Shown here piece after piece: positions 28,774 through 36,994 of a stretch of 64,000 bases of DNA. Within the stretch, counting starts at the first letter, position 1; every line of letters starts with the position of its first letter. Source of the DNA: Agromyces bracchium. Its GTDB lineage: Bacteria; Actinomycetota; Actinomycetes; Actinomycetales; Microbacteriaceae. The notes under the pieces are model-generated. The model was not told the DNA's origin, made no database searches, and saw only the letters and a list, made by a program, of their open reading frames with translations. The translations under genes and the position numbers were made by a program. Location: positions 124,001 through 188,000 of the forward strand of contig NZ_WMLB01000006.1 of assembly GCF_009709675.1 (NCBI RefSeq), given 5' to 3'.

Positions 28774-28922
28774 GCGGCGACCGCCGATGCGGTCGGGGTG
28801 ACGGATGCCACGGCGCGGGCGGCGAACGATCCGGAGTCGATGCCCGGGGTCCCGGTTGAGACGGCGCCGCGCCGGGGGGCGGCCGGGCTGGTGGGCCGGC
28901 CGGGGGCGGTCGTGTCGATCAC
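28770..28922 (-). CDS. Possible 50-residue small protein coupled to araD
   Basis: A GTG frame (28920-28922) starts six bases after a strong AAGGAG site and encodes VIDTTAPGRPTSPAAPRRG and on to ATASAVAA-like residues, ending with TGA that overlaps the araD ATG (ATGA). It is Pro/Ala/Thr/Ser-rich with no helix or signal. It may be a leader that couples araD translation, a small protein, or chance. No family recognised. Confidence 0.4.
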   Translation of the reverse strand: MIDTTAPGRPTSPAAPRRGAVSTGTPGIDSGSFAARAVASVTPTASAVAA

Positions 28923-28995
28923 GCGGGACTCCTTCGTCGTGTGCTGCGCTCGCCCTCGAGGGGCGATGGTGGAACGTCCGGCGATGTGACGCTCC

Positions 28996-29026
28996 ATGTG
29001 ACCGTTCACATCGCGAGACTCATGTT
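28996..29026 (-). promoter_or_regulatory. araD operon promoter and LacI operator
   Basis: ATGTGACCGTTCACAT (28996-29011) is a near-perfect palindrome with one mismatched pair. A minus-strand -10-like TAACAT lies about 10 bases upstream, near 29020-29026. The site resembles the TGTGACCGTCACA sites at the divergent-most lacI gene (30195, 30209), pointing to that regulator. Confidence 0.7.
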
Positions 29027-29090
29027 AGCCACACGATTCGCGATCCTGTCAACCGAGCAAGGTCACGGAACGGTAACGGGCCGCGGAGCC

Positions 29091-30143
29091 TCAGAACGCC
29101 GGCGCCCCGACCGAGTCGCGCACGATCAGCTCGGGCACGATCGTGCCCCGGTACTCGGGCGCGGCATCGTCGAGGTCGCCGAGGAGCAGGGCCACGCAGC
29201 GGCGGCCGAGCTCGGCGAAGTCCTGCCGCACGGTCGTGAGCGGCGGCCAGAAGTGCGCCGCCTCGGGGATGTCGTCGAACCCGACGATCGACACGTCGCG
29301 AGGGACCTCGAGGCCCGCGTCGCGCACCGCATGCATGACCCCGAGCGCCATCTGGTCGTTCGAGGCGAAGATCGCCGTGAAGTCGCGCACCGTGAGCAGT
29401 TCCCGGCCGGCGTGGAAGCCGAAGTCCGCGGTCCAGTCGCCGAGGATCGGGGCGGTCGTCGGCACGTCCTGCGCGCCCATCTCGTCGAGGAATCCGCGCA
29501 TGCGCGCCTCGGCCTCGATCCAGTCCTGGGGGCCCGCGAGGTGGTAGATCGACCGGTGCCCGCGCTCGATCAGGTGCCGCGTGGCCATCCGCGCGCCCGC
29601 GATCTGGTCGACCGAGAGCGTGTGCTCCGGGTCGCGGCCGGTCGACTGGAGCGTCACGTAGGGCACGTCGATCGACAGCTGCGCGAGCGTGTCGAAGACG
29701 CGCACCTGCGGGGCGATCACCACGAGCCCCTCGATGCCCTGGGCCCGCAGGTACGCGAGGCCGTCGGCGATCGACACCGCATCGGAGGACTCGATGTTCG
29801 CGGTGCTCACCCAGTACCCCGCGGCGCGGGCCGCCGCCTCGATCGCGGCGATGCTCGACGCCGGCCCGTAGTGCGTGCTCGACGCCGAGAGGATGCCGAT
29901 CGTGCGCGACCGGCTCGTCACGAGCGCCCGCGCGGCGCGGTTCGGCGTGTACTGCAGCTCGGCCATCACGTCGAGCACGCGCTGCTTGGTCTCGGGGCGG
30001 ATGCTCGGGTGGTGGTTGAGCACGCGCGAGACGGTCTGGTGCGAGACGCCCGCGACGCGCGCGACATCGCGGATGCTCGGGGCGCGGCCCTTGGGCGGCT
30101 CCTGCGACGGCTCTGGCACGGTGACCTCGATCGATCTCGGCAT
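29091..30143 (-). CDS. LacI-family regulator upstream of the araD operon
   Basis: About 350 residues. HTH SIRDVARVAGVSHQTVSRVL with hinge YTPNRAARALV; the sensor domain carries GILSASSTHYGPASS, VPYVTLQSTGRDPEH and VSIVGFDDIPEAAHF. It precedes araD on the same strand, with its own promoter. ATG 30141-30143 is the assumed start; a GTG six bases upstream and one further inside are alternatives because no ribosome site is clear. It probably represses itself and araD-mmsEAB through TGTGAC sites. Confidence 0.88.
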   Translation of the reverse strand: MPRSIEVTVPEPSQEPPKGRAPSIRDVARVAGVSHQTVSRVLNHHPSIRPETKQRVLDVMAELQYTPNRAARALVTSRSRTIGILSASSTHYGPASSIAAIEAAARAAGYWVSTANIESSDAVSIADGLAYLRAQGIEGLVVIAPQVRVFDTLAQLSIDVPYVTLQSTGRDPEHTLSVDQIAGARMATRHLIERGHRSIYHLAGPQDWIEAEARMRGFLDEMGAQDVPTTAPILGDWTADFGFHAGRELLTVRDFTAIFASNDQMALGVMHAVRDAGLEVPRDVSIVGFDDIPEAAHFWPPLTTVRQDFAELGRRCVALLLGDLDDAAPEYRGTIVPELIVRDSVGAPAF

Positions 30144-30221
30144 GTTCACGGTCACACATGCCGGCGACACCATTATGCACATCCCCACGCGGAATGTGAC
30201 CGTCACAATGTGACCGTCACA
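30143..30221 (-). promoter_or_regulatory. lacI promoter with tandem TGTGACCGTCACA operators
   Basis: The perfect 13-base palindrome TGTGACCGTCACA occurs at 30195-30207 and 30209-30221, 14 bases apart. A related site, TGTTCACGGTCACA (30143-30156), reaches the start codon. A minus-strand -10 CATAAT lies at 30170-30175, so the distal pair overlaps the -35 region. The layout indicates autorepression. Confidence 0.8.
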
Positions 30222-30275
30222 TGAACTCCTCACCCGCGCCGGCGCTCGCGAGTCGCCGTATGCCGCGGGCGGACC

Positions 30276-31724
30276 CTACTCCCCCGGCGTCGGCGCGGCG
30301 GCCGACTCGCCAGCCCGCGTCGAGGCGCCCTCCACGGGCCGTCGCCACCCCTCGGGAGGCCGGACGCGCGACGCGAGCAGTACGCCGACGACGGCGATCG
30401 CGACGGTCACGGCGAACTCGGGCGCGAACGAGCCGGCGGTGGCCACGCTCGCCACGAGCGCGGTGACCGCGAGCGCCACGGCACCGCCGAGCGACTCCCC
30501 GATGGTGAGCGCCGCGCTGTTGAAGCCCTGCACCGACTGCGGCGACTGCTCGAGCACGGCCACCGAGAACCGCGGGTACATGAAGCCCATCGCGGCGCCC
30601 GCGACCGTCCACGCGATGAACGCCGTCGCGGGCGGCAGCGAGAACAGCGCGATGCCGAGCACGCCCGCGAGGGCGACCGCGAGCGTGACGGCCCCGATGC
30701 GGACGACCTCGGTGTTCGACAGTCGTGCGTCGAGCCGCCCCTGCAGCCACGACGCCGCAGCCCACGAGAGCCCCGCACCGGTCAGCACGGCGCCGGCCAG
30801 GCCGGCGGGCAGGTCGTACCGCTCGATGAGCATCTTCGGGAGGTAGATCTCGGCGCCGAAGAACGCACCGGCGACGATCGCCCGCATCAGCACGGTCGCG
30901 GGGATGCCGCGCACCGCGCGGAGCGTGCCGACGGGCAGCAGCGGCCGCACGGCGACGACCGCGAGGGCGATCGAGCACACCGCGATCAGCCAGCGCCAGG
31001 GCTCGTCGAACCCCGCCGCGAGGCTGATCCCGAGCGCGGCGACGGCCGCGAGCACCGACCAGCCGACGCGGCGGCCGCTCCACCGCACGCTCGGATCGCC
31101 CTGCACGCGGTCGAGCACGCGCAGCAGCGGCGCGAGCATCATGAGCGCGGCGGGGAGCACGAGCGCGATCACGCCGAGGAACACCCAGCGCCAGCTCAGG
31201 TGCTCGGCGACGTAGCCGGCGACGGTGGGCCCGACGATCGACGGGATGACCCAGGCCGCGGCGAAGCCCGCGAACACGCGCGAACGCACCGACTCGGGGT
31301 AGACGCGCGCCACGATCACGTACAGCGGCACGATGACGGCCGCGCCGCCGATGCCGTGGATGAGCCGGCCGAGCACGAGGACCGGCATGTTCGGCGCGAG
31401 CCCGGCGACGACGAGCCCCACCACGAACAGCCCGCCCGCGGCGAGCAGCGGCGGCAGCGGCCCGGAGCGGTCGCTCCAGTTGCCGGCGACGACCATGCCG
31501 ACGACGCCGGCCGCGAGCGGTACCGAGAACGCCAGCGCGTACAGCCCCTCGCCGTCGAGGTCGGCCGCGATGATCGGCATCGCCGTCGTGACCGCGAGCA
31601 CCTCGAACGCGGCGAGGAAGATCAGCGCGAACATGCCGAGCGAGAGCCAGCGCCACGACCTCGCGAACACGCCTCCGGCGGGGACGGCGTCGTCGGATGG
31701 CACGGGGGTGGAGCGGTCGGTCAC
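30276..31724 (-). CDS. MFS transporter, drug-exporter-like
   Basis: About 482 residues, 12-14 membrane helices. TM1 is FALIFLAAFEVLAVTTAMPII, in the style of DHA2 exporters (cited in part), the loop 2-3 motif is GNWSDRSGPLP, and TM4-5 carries GRLIHGIGGAAVIVP. The substrate is unknown; proton-driven efflux is likely. GTG 31722-31724 follows TAGGCT by seven bases, a leaderless layout. Although next to the arabinose regulator, it has its own promoter, so a sugar role is not assumed. Confidence 0.85.
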   Translation of the reverse strand: MTDRSTPVPSDDAVPAGGVFARSWRWLSLGMFALIFLAAFEVLAVTTAMPIIAADLDGEGLYALAFSVPLAAGVVGMVVAGNWSDRSGPLPPLLAAGGLFVVGLVVAGLAPNMPVLVLGRLIHGIGGAAVIVPLYVIVARVYPESVRSRVFAGFAAAWVIPSIVGPTVAGYVAEHLSWRWVFLGVIALVLPAALMMLAPLLRVLDRVQGDPSVRWSGRRVGWSVLAAVAALGISLAAGFDEPWRWLIAVCSIALAVVAVRPLLPVGTLRAVRGIPATVLMRAIVAGAFFGAEIYLPKMLIERYDLPAGLAGAVLTGAGLSWAAASWLQGRLDARLSNTEVVRIGAVTLAVALAGVLGIALFSLPPATAFIAWTVAGAAMGFMYPRFSVAVLEQSPQSVQGFNSAALTIGESLGGAVALAVTALVASVATAGSFAPEFAVTVAIAVVGVLLASRVRPPEGWRRPVEGASTRAGESAAAPTPGE

Positions 31725-31866
31725 CTGATCGAGCCTACGTCCGCCCACCGGCATCCGCTGCGCCCGAATCGGTCGCCCATCGGCGCGGAACCGCCATCAT
31801 GCGGATGAGACCGTGGACCAGGCGCGGCGACCACTCGACCGCGACCCGGCACCGCGCCGCGGCCGA

Positions 31867-32697
31867 CTACATCTCCTCGTGGGAGTCAGGGTCGGCGCCC
31901 CAGATCCGCCCGCGCTCGAGACCCGAGATCGCGTCGACCTCGCCCGCGTCGAGCTCGAGTTCGAACACGTCGAGGTTCTCGCGCCGGCGCGCGGCATCCG
32001 CCGACTTCGGGATCGGCACGGCCCCGAGCGCGAGGTGCCAGGCGAGCACGACCTGCGCGGGCGTCGCGCCGCGACGCTCGGCGATCTCGACGATTGCGGG
32101 CTCGGCCAGCAGGTCGGTGCGCTTGGCGAGCGGGCTCCAGCTCTCGGTGCGGATCGCGTGCTCGGCGTGGTACGCGCGCAGCTCGGCCTGCGGGAAGTAC
32201 GGGTGCAGCTCGACCTGGTTGACCACGGGCATCAGCCCGGTCTCGGCGAACAGCCGGTCGAGCATCGGCGGGGTGAAGTTCGAGACGCCGATCGAGCGGA
32301 CGACGCCGCGCTCCTTCAGCTTGATCATCGAACGCCAGCTGTCGACGTAGCGGTCGCGCTTCGGATTCGGCCAGTGGATGAGGTAGAGGTCGACCCAGTC
32401 GAGGTCGAGGCGCTTGCGCGACTGCTCGAAGCTCGCGAGCGTCTCATCGACGCCGTGGTGACGGCCGGGGAGCTTGGTCGTGATGAAGAGGTCGCTGCGG
32501 TCGACGTCAGCGCGCCGGATCGCCTCGGCCACGACTTCTTCGTTGCCGTAGTTGTAGGCCGTGTCGATGAGCCGGTAGCCGTCGTGGATCGCCGAGACGA
32601 CCGCGTCGACGCCCGATTGGTCGTTCAACCCGTACGTGCCCAGCCCGATCGCGGGGATCGTGTTGCCGTCGGCGAGCGCATACGCGTGGGCGGTCAT
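31867..32697 (-). CDS. Aldo/keto reductase
   Basis: 276 residues, complete AKR TIM barrel. The catalytic tetrad is visible: Asp and Tyr in DTAYNYGNEE, Lys in ITTKLPGR and His in LYLIHWPNPK. NADPH-binding features include IGVSNF and IPKSADAARRRENLDVF. It reduces aldehydes or ketones such as 2,5-diketogluconate-type substrates. GGGGGAGG lies nine bases before ATG 32695-32697. Confidence 0.93.
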   Translation of the reverse strand: MTAHAYALADGNTIPAIGLGTYGLNDQSGVDAVVSAIHDGYRLIDTAYNYGNEEVVAEAIRRADVDRSDLFITTKLPGRHHGVDETLASFEQSRKRLDLDWVDLYLIHWPNPKRDRYVDSWRSMIKLKERGVVRSIGVSNFTPPMLDRLFAETGLMPVVNQVELHPYFPQAELRAYHAEHAIRTESWSPLAKRTDLLAEPAIVEIAERRGATPAQVVLAWHLALGAVPIPKSADAARRRENLDVFELELDAGEVDAISGLERGRIWGADPDSHEEM

Positions 32698-32813
32698 GCG
32701 CACCATCCTCCCCCGGGACGGGCCGCACATGCCAGCCGACCTGCGGCATCCGCGCCGATTCGCATGCGGACGAATGCGCCGATCCCGACGACGACGCCGA
32801 TCGACGCCCGCCG

Positions 32814-34175
32814 CTAGGGCACGAGTTCCGCGTCTGCGGCGGCGACGGATGCCTCGCCATCCGCCGCGACGGGCCGCACTCGACGCGCCCGGACCCGGCG
32901 CACGATCGTGACGACGACGGATGCCGCGGCCAGCACGATCGGCATGACGAGGTTCTGCCACGCCAGCACGAGCAGGCCGGCCGTGAGCACCGTCGCGACG
33001 ACCGCGAGCCACCAGCCGGGCGAGAACCGGCGGAGGATGAGCGTCGCGGCGAGCATTCCGGCGGCGTAGATGGCGACCATGTTGCTCGTGTGGATGAGGA
33101 TGAACGCGGTCAGGTCGAGTTCGTTCAGGAGCATCAGCGCGAAGTAGACCACGATGAGGCCCGCGGTGAGCGCGAGCGCGCGGCGCGGCACGGCGCCGTC
33201 CTCCGCGCCCTTCGCGAAGTACCGCGGCAGGTCGCCGTCACGGCCGAGCGCGGCGCCGAGCTTGCCGAAGGCGGGCAGGTAGGCGTTCAGCACGCCGACC
33301 GTCACGATCGCGGCGACGATCGCGACGAGGACCGACCCGATGCCGGGCGCCGTCGTCTCGACGAGGTCGAGCAGCGGCACCTGGCTCGCGCCGGCGCGGT
33401 CGCCGAGGACGGCGACGGTGACGAACTGCAGTGCGAGGTAGCCGATGCCGACCAGCGCGATCGCGATGCCCGTCGCGATCGGGATGATGCGGCGCGGGTC
33501 GCGGAACTCGCCCGCGATGTGCGTGCCGACCTCCCAGCCCGCGAACGCCCAGACGAAGAGGCTGATGGCGACGCCGACCCCGGCCCAGCCGTTCGGGAGG
33601 AACGGCGTGAAGTTGCTCGCCTCCGCCGCCGGGAAGGTGACCGCGACGACCCCGACGACGACCGCGAGCAGCAGGCCGGTCAGCACGAACTGCACCCAGC
33701 CGGCGACGCGCACGCCGAACCAGTTGGCGATGAGCGGAGGCAGGAAGACGGCGAAGCCGATGACCGGCACGGCCGCGCGGTCGACGCCGAGCACGGCGAC
33801 GACGTACTCGCCGCCGAGGATCGCGACCACGGGCGCTCCGACGCAGACGCCGAAGAAGAACCAGTACCCGGTCATGCGGGCCGCGGTCGGGCCGAGCGCG
33901 CGGCGGACGTAGCTGGCCACGCCACCAGGGTCGGGGAACCGCGAGGCCAGCGCGGCGAACGTGCCGGCGAGCGGGATCGAGAGCACGAGCACCGCGGCGA
34001 CGGCGAGGACCGAGGCCGGGCCGGCGGCCTGGGCGGCGAGCCCCGGCAGCACGAGGATGCCCGTGCCCAGCACGCTCGCGACGTAGAGGGCCGTGCCCTG
34101 GACGAGGCCCAGCCGGCCGTGGTGCGCTGCGGCGGCGCCGACCGGGGGCGCGACATCCAGGGTTCTCGTACTCAC
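32814..34175 (-). CDS. APC-superfamily amino acid permease/exporter
   Basis: 453 residues with about 12 helices. The N-terminal YVASVLGTGILVLPGLAAQ holds the G-[TS]-G-I-[LF] substrate loop of APC carriers. WAFAGWEVGTHIAGEFRDPRR in the middle is typical of the YjeH-like branch (quoted in part). Amino acid export or uptake is likely. The GTG start follows CACGAT by six bases, suggesting a leaderless message. Confidence 0.87.
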   Translation of the reverse strand: MSTRTLDVAPPVGAAAAHHGRLGLVQGTALYVASVLGTGILVLPGLAAQAAGPASVLAVAAVLVLSIPLAGTFAALASRFPDPGGVASYVRRALGPTAARMTGYWFFFGVCVGAPVVAILGGEYVVAVLGVDRAAVPVIGFAVFLPPLIANWFGVRVAGWVQFVLTGLLLAVVVGVVAVTFPAAEASNFTPFLPNGWAGVGVAISLFVWAFAGWEVGTHIAGEFRDPRRIIPIATGIAIALVGIGYLALQFVTVAVLGDRAGASQVPLLDLVETTAPGIGSVLVAIVAAIVTVGVLNAYLPAFGKLGAALGRDGDLPRYFAKGAEDGAVPRRALALTAGLIVVYFALMLLNELDLTAFILIHTSNMVAIYAAGMLAATLILRRFSPGWWLAVVATVLTAGLLVLAWQNLVMPIVLAAASVVVTIVRRVRARRVRPVAADGEASVAAADAELVP

Positions 34176-34272
34176 CAGATCATCGTGCCGGATGCCGCCG
34201 ACACTCGCGCTGGCAGGGATGACATCGTTCGTCGAATTCCTGCCAGCGTCGCGTGACCGCGAGTGCGAGCCG

Positions 34273-35433
34273 TCAGACCCGCCCGAGCGCCCCGTCGATG
34301 TCGGCGAGCAGGTCGTCCACGTCCTCGATGCCGACCGACAGGCGCACGATCGACTCGGGCACCTCGGCCTCGGTGCCCTTGACCGACGCGTGCGTCATCT
34401 CGGACGGGTAGTTGACGAGCGACTCGACGCCGCCGAGCGACTCGGCGAGCGTGAACAGTTCGGTCGACTCCGCGAAGCGGCGCGCGGCCTCGCCGCCGCC
34501 GGCGAGGTCGATCGACACCATGCCGCCGAAACCCGACATCTGGCGCGCGGCGAGCGCGTGCCCGGGGTGCGACTCGAGGCCGGGGTAGAGCACGCGGGCG
34601 ACCGCCGGATGCTCGTCGAGCCGCCGGGCGATCGCGAGCGCGTTCTGGCTGTGCCGCTGCATCCGGATGCCCAGGGTCTTGATGCCGCGCGTCGTGAGGA
34701 ACGCGTCGAACGGCGCCGAGACGGCACCGGCCGCGAACTGCGTGAAGCCGACGCGCTCGGCGAGCTCCTCCTGCCCGGGCGCGAACACGAGCGCACCGCC
34801 GACCACGTCGGAGTGCCCGCCGAGGTACTTCGTGGTCGAGTGCACGATGACGTGCGCGCCGAGTCCGATCGGCTGCTGCAGTGCGGGGCTCGCGAACGTG
34901 TTGTCGACGACGACCGTGAGGCCCGCCTCGTCGCCGAGCTCGGCGAGCGCGGCGATGTCGGAGATCTTCATGAGCGGGTTCGACGGCGTCTCGACCCAGA
35001 GCACCTTCGTCGTGCCGAGCTCGATCGCGTCGCGGACGGCGGCGAGGTCGCTCGTGTCGACCGTCGAGTGCCGGACGCCCCAGTCGCCGAAGATGCGGCG
35101 GATCAGCCGGTGCGTGCCGCCGTAGACGTCGTTGCCGATGACGACGTGGTCGCCCGGCGTGAGGATCGTGCGGAGCAGCGCGTCCTCCGCGGCGAGGCCC
35201 GACGCGAAGGACAGGCCGCGGATGCCGCCCTCGAGCGCCGCGAGCTGGGTCTCGAGCGCGGTGCGCGTCGGGTTGCCGCCGCGCGAGTACTCGTACCCGC
35301 CGCGGAGGCCGCCGATTCCGTCCTGCGCGTACGTCGAGGTCACGTGGATGGGCGGGATCACCGCGCCCGTCGTGGGGTCGAACTCCTGGCCCGCGTGGAT
35401 CGCGCGCGTGTCGAAGCCTGCGTCGTGGTGCAT
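34273..35433 (-). CDS. metB: Cystathionine gamma-synthase/lyase family enzyme
   Basis: 386 residues, fold-type I PLP enzyme of the Cys/Met metabolism family. It shows AIHAGQEFDPTTGAVIPPI, YSRGGNPTR, ETPSNPLMKISDI and the PLP lysine in HSTTKYLGGHSDVVGG. It joins or splits cystathionine. Cbs lies 13 bases upstream in the same direction, so the pair may run reverse transsulfuration (homocysteine to cysteine); synthase versus lyase cannot be settled here. Confidence 0.9.
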   Translation of the reverse strand: MHHDAGFDTRAIHAGQEFDPTTGAVIPPIHVTSTYAQDGIGGLRGGYEYSRGGNPTRTALETQLAALEGGIRGLSFASGLAAEDALLRTILTPGDHVVIGNDVYGGTHRLIRRIFGDWGVRHSTVDTSDLAAVRDAIELGTTKVLWVETPSNPLMKISDIAALAELGDEAGLTVVVDNTFASPALQQPIGLGAHVIVHSTTKYLGGHSDVVGGALVFAPGQEELAERVGFTQFAAGAVSAPFDAFLTTRGIKTLGIRMQRHSQNALAIARRLDEHPAVARVLYPGLESHPGHALAARQMSGFGGMVSIDLAGGGEAARRFAESTELFTLAESLGGVESLVNYPSEMTHASVKGTEAEVPESIVRLSVGIEDVDDLLADIDGALGRV

Positions 35434-35446
35434 GGTTCCCGGCCCT

Positions 35447-36814
35447 TCAGGAGGAGAGGTACGAAAGGAGGTCGGTGCGCGTGATCACGCCGAGCGCCTT
35501 GCCGCCGTCGGTCACGAGCATCGCGGGCGCCTCGCCGAACGCCTGGCGCGCGGTCGCGACGGGCTCGTTCACGCCGATGAGCGGCAGCGCGTCGCCGACG
35601 ACCGCCGACACCTCGTCGGTGAGCTTCGCGCGGCCCGAGAACACCTGCTCGAGCAGTTCGTCCTCATGCAGCGCGCCGACGACCTCGCCGAGCACGACGG
35701 GCGGCTCGGCCGAGAGCACGACGAGCTGCGAGACGCCGGACTCGGTCATCCGGTCGATCGCCTCGCGCACCGTGTCGTTCGGGTGCACGTAGACGAGCGG
35801 CGCCGTGCGGTCGGCCTTCGCCGCGAGGATGTCGCGGATCGTGTGCCCGGCGGGCGCGTTGCCGAAGCCGTAGGCGCGCAGCCACTTGTCGTTGAAGATC
35901 TTGCCGAGGTACCCGCGCCCCGAGTCGGGCAGCAGCACCACGAACACGTCGTCGGGGCCGGCGGATGCCGCGGCCTTCAGCGCCGCGACGACGGCCATCC
36001 CGCTCGACCCGCCGACGAGGATCCCCTCCTCGCGAGCGAGCCGGCGCGTCATCTCGATCGACTCGGCGTCGGTGACGGCGATGATCTCGTGCGGCACGCT
36101 CGGGTCGTACGCGGTCGGCCAGAAGTCCTCGCCGACGCCCTCGACGAAGTACGGCCGCCCGGTGCCGCCGGAGTAGACCGAGCCCTCGGGGTCGGCGCCG
36201 ATGATCCGCACCGTGTCGCCCGAGACCTCGCGGAGGTACCGGCCGGTGCCCGTGATCGTGCCGCCCGTGCCGACGCCGGCCACGAAGTGCGTGACCTTCC
36301 CGTCGGTGTCGCGCCAGATCTCGGGCCCGGTCGTCTCGTAGTGCGAGAGCGGGCCGTTGGGGTTGGAGTACTGGTCGGGCTTGAACGCCCCGGGGATCTC
36401 GCGCGCGAGCCGGTCGGAGACGCCGTAGTACGACTCCGGGCTGTCGGGCGCGACCGCGGTCGGCGTCACGACGACCTCGGCGCCGTAGGCCTGCAGCACG
36501 TTCCGCTTGTCCTCGGAGACCTTGTCGGGGCACACGAACACGCAGCGGTAGCCGCGCTCCTGCGCGACGAGCGCGAGGCCGACGCCCGTGTTGCCCGAGG
36601 TCGGCTCGACGATCGTGCCGCCGGGCTTCAGCTTGCCCTCTCGCTCGGCGGCGTCGATGATGTTGCGCGCGATGCGGTCCTTCGAGGAGCCGCCGGGGTT
36701 CAGGTACTCGAGCTTGACGAGCACCGTGGCATCCGTCACGCCCTCTGTCACCCGGTTCAGCTTGACGAGGGGCGTGTTGCCGACGAGGTCGGTGATGTGG
36801 GCTGCGTACTTCAT
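35447..36814 (-). CDS. cbs: Cystathionine beta-synthase with C-terminal CBS pair
   Basis: 455 residues. The PLP domain (about 1-320) shows VGNTPLVKLNRV, the PLP lysine in NPGGSSKDRIARNII, EPTSGNTGVGLALVA and VGTGGTITGTGRYL. Two CBS domains follow (YVHPNDTVREAIDRM; GEAPAMLVTDGGKALG), which bind adenosyl ligands in related enzymes. It condenses serine and homocysteine. First gene of the cbs-metB unit; no SAM riboswitch was recognised upstream. Confidence 0.94.
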   Translation of the reverse strand: MKYAAHITDLVGNTPLVKLNRVTEGVTDATVLVKLEYLNPGGSSKDRIARNIIDAAEREGKLKPGGTIVEPTSGNTGVGLALVAQERGYRCVFVCPDKVSEDKRNVLQAYGAEVVVTPTAVAPDSPESYYGVSDRLAREIPGAFKPDQYSNPNGPLSHYETTGPEIWRDTDGKVTHFVAGVGTGGTITGTGRYLREVSGDTVRIIGADPEGSVYSGGTGRPYFVEGVGEDFWPTAYDPSVPHEIIAVTDAESIEMTRRLAREEGILVGGSSGMAVVAALKAAASAGPDDVFVVLLPDSGRGYLGKIFNDKWLRAYGFGNAPAGHTIRDILAAKADRTAPLVYVHPNDTVREAIDRMTESGVSQLVVLSAEPPVVLGEVVGALHEDELLEQVFSGRAKLTDEVSAVVGDALPLIGVNEPVATARQAFGEAPAMLVTDGGKALGVITRTDLLSYLSS

Positions 36815-36994
36815 TCCGCTGGTTCGTTCCTTGGTGTCGAGTGCGTCGAGGGGCGCCCGTTCGGCGCCCGACGCGAGGGAAGGGGTCGCGCGTTCAGCGA
36901 CGACAACACCGGCACGAGAGGCTCACCCGGCCAGCCTAGCGAATGACGGATGCCTCGCGGCAGGCCCGCTCGCGGGCGCCTCCGTCGCGGGCGC

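Noticed and set aside
30276..31724. Arabinose exporter under control of the adjacent LacI
   Set aside because: The MFS gene has its own leaderless-type promoter and no TGTGAC operator, and it is transcribed towards the lacI promoter rather than from it.
36815..36994. SAM riboswitch upstream of cbs
   Set aside because: The 180-base gap shows no SAM-box-like paired elements that I can recognise.
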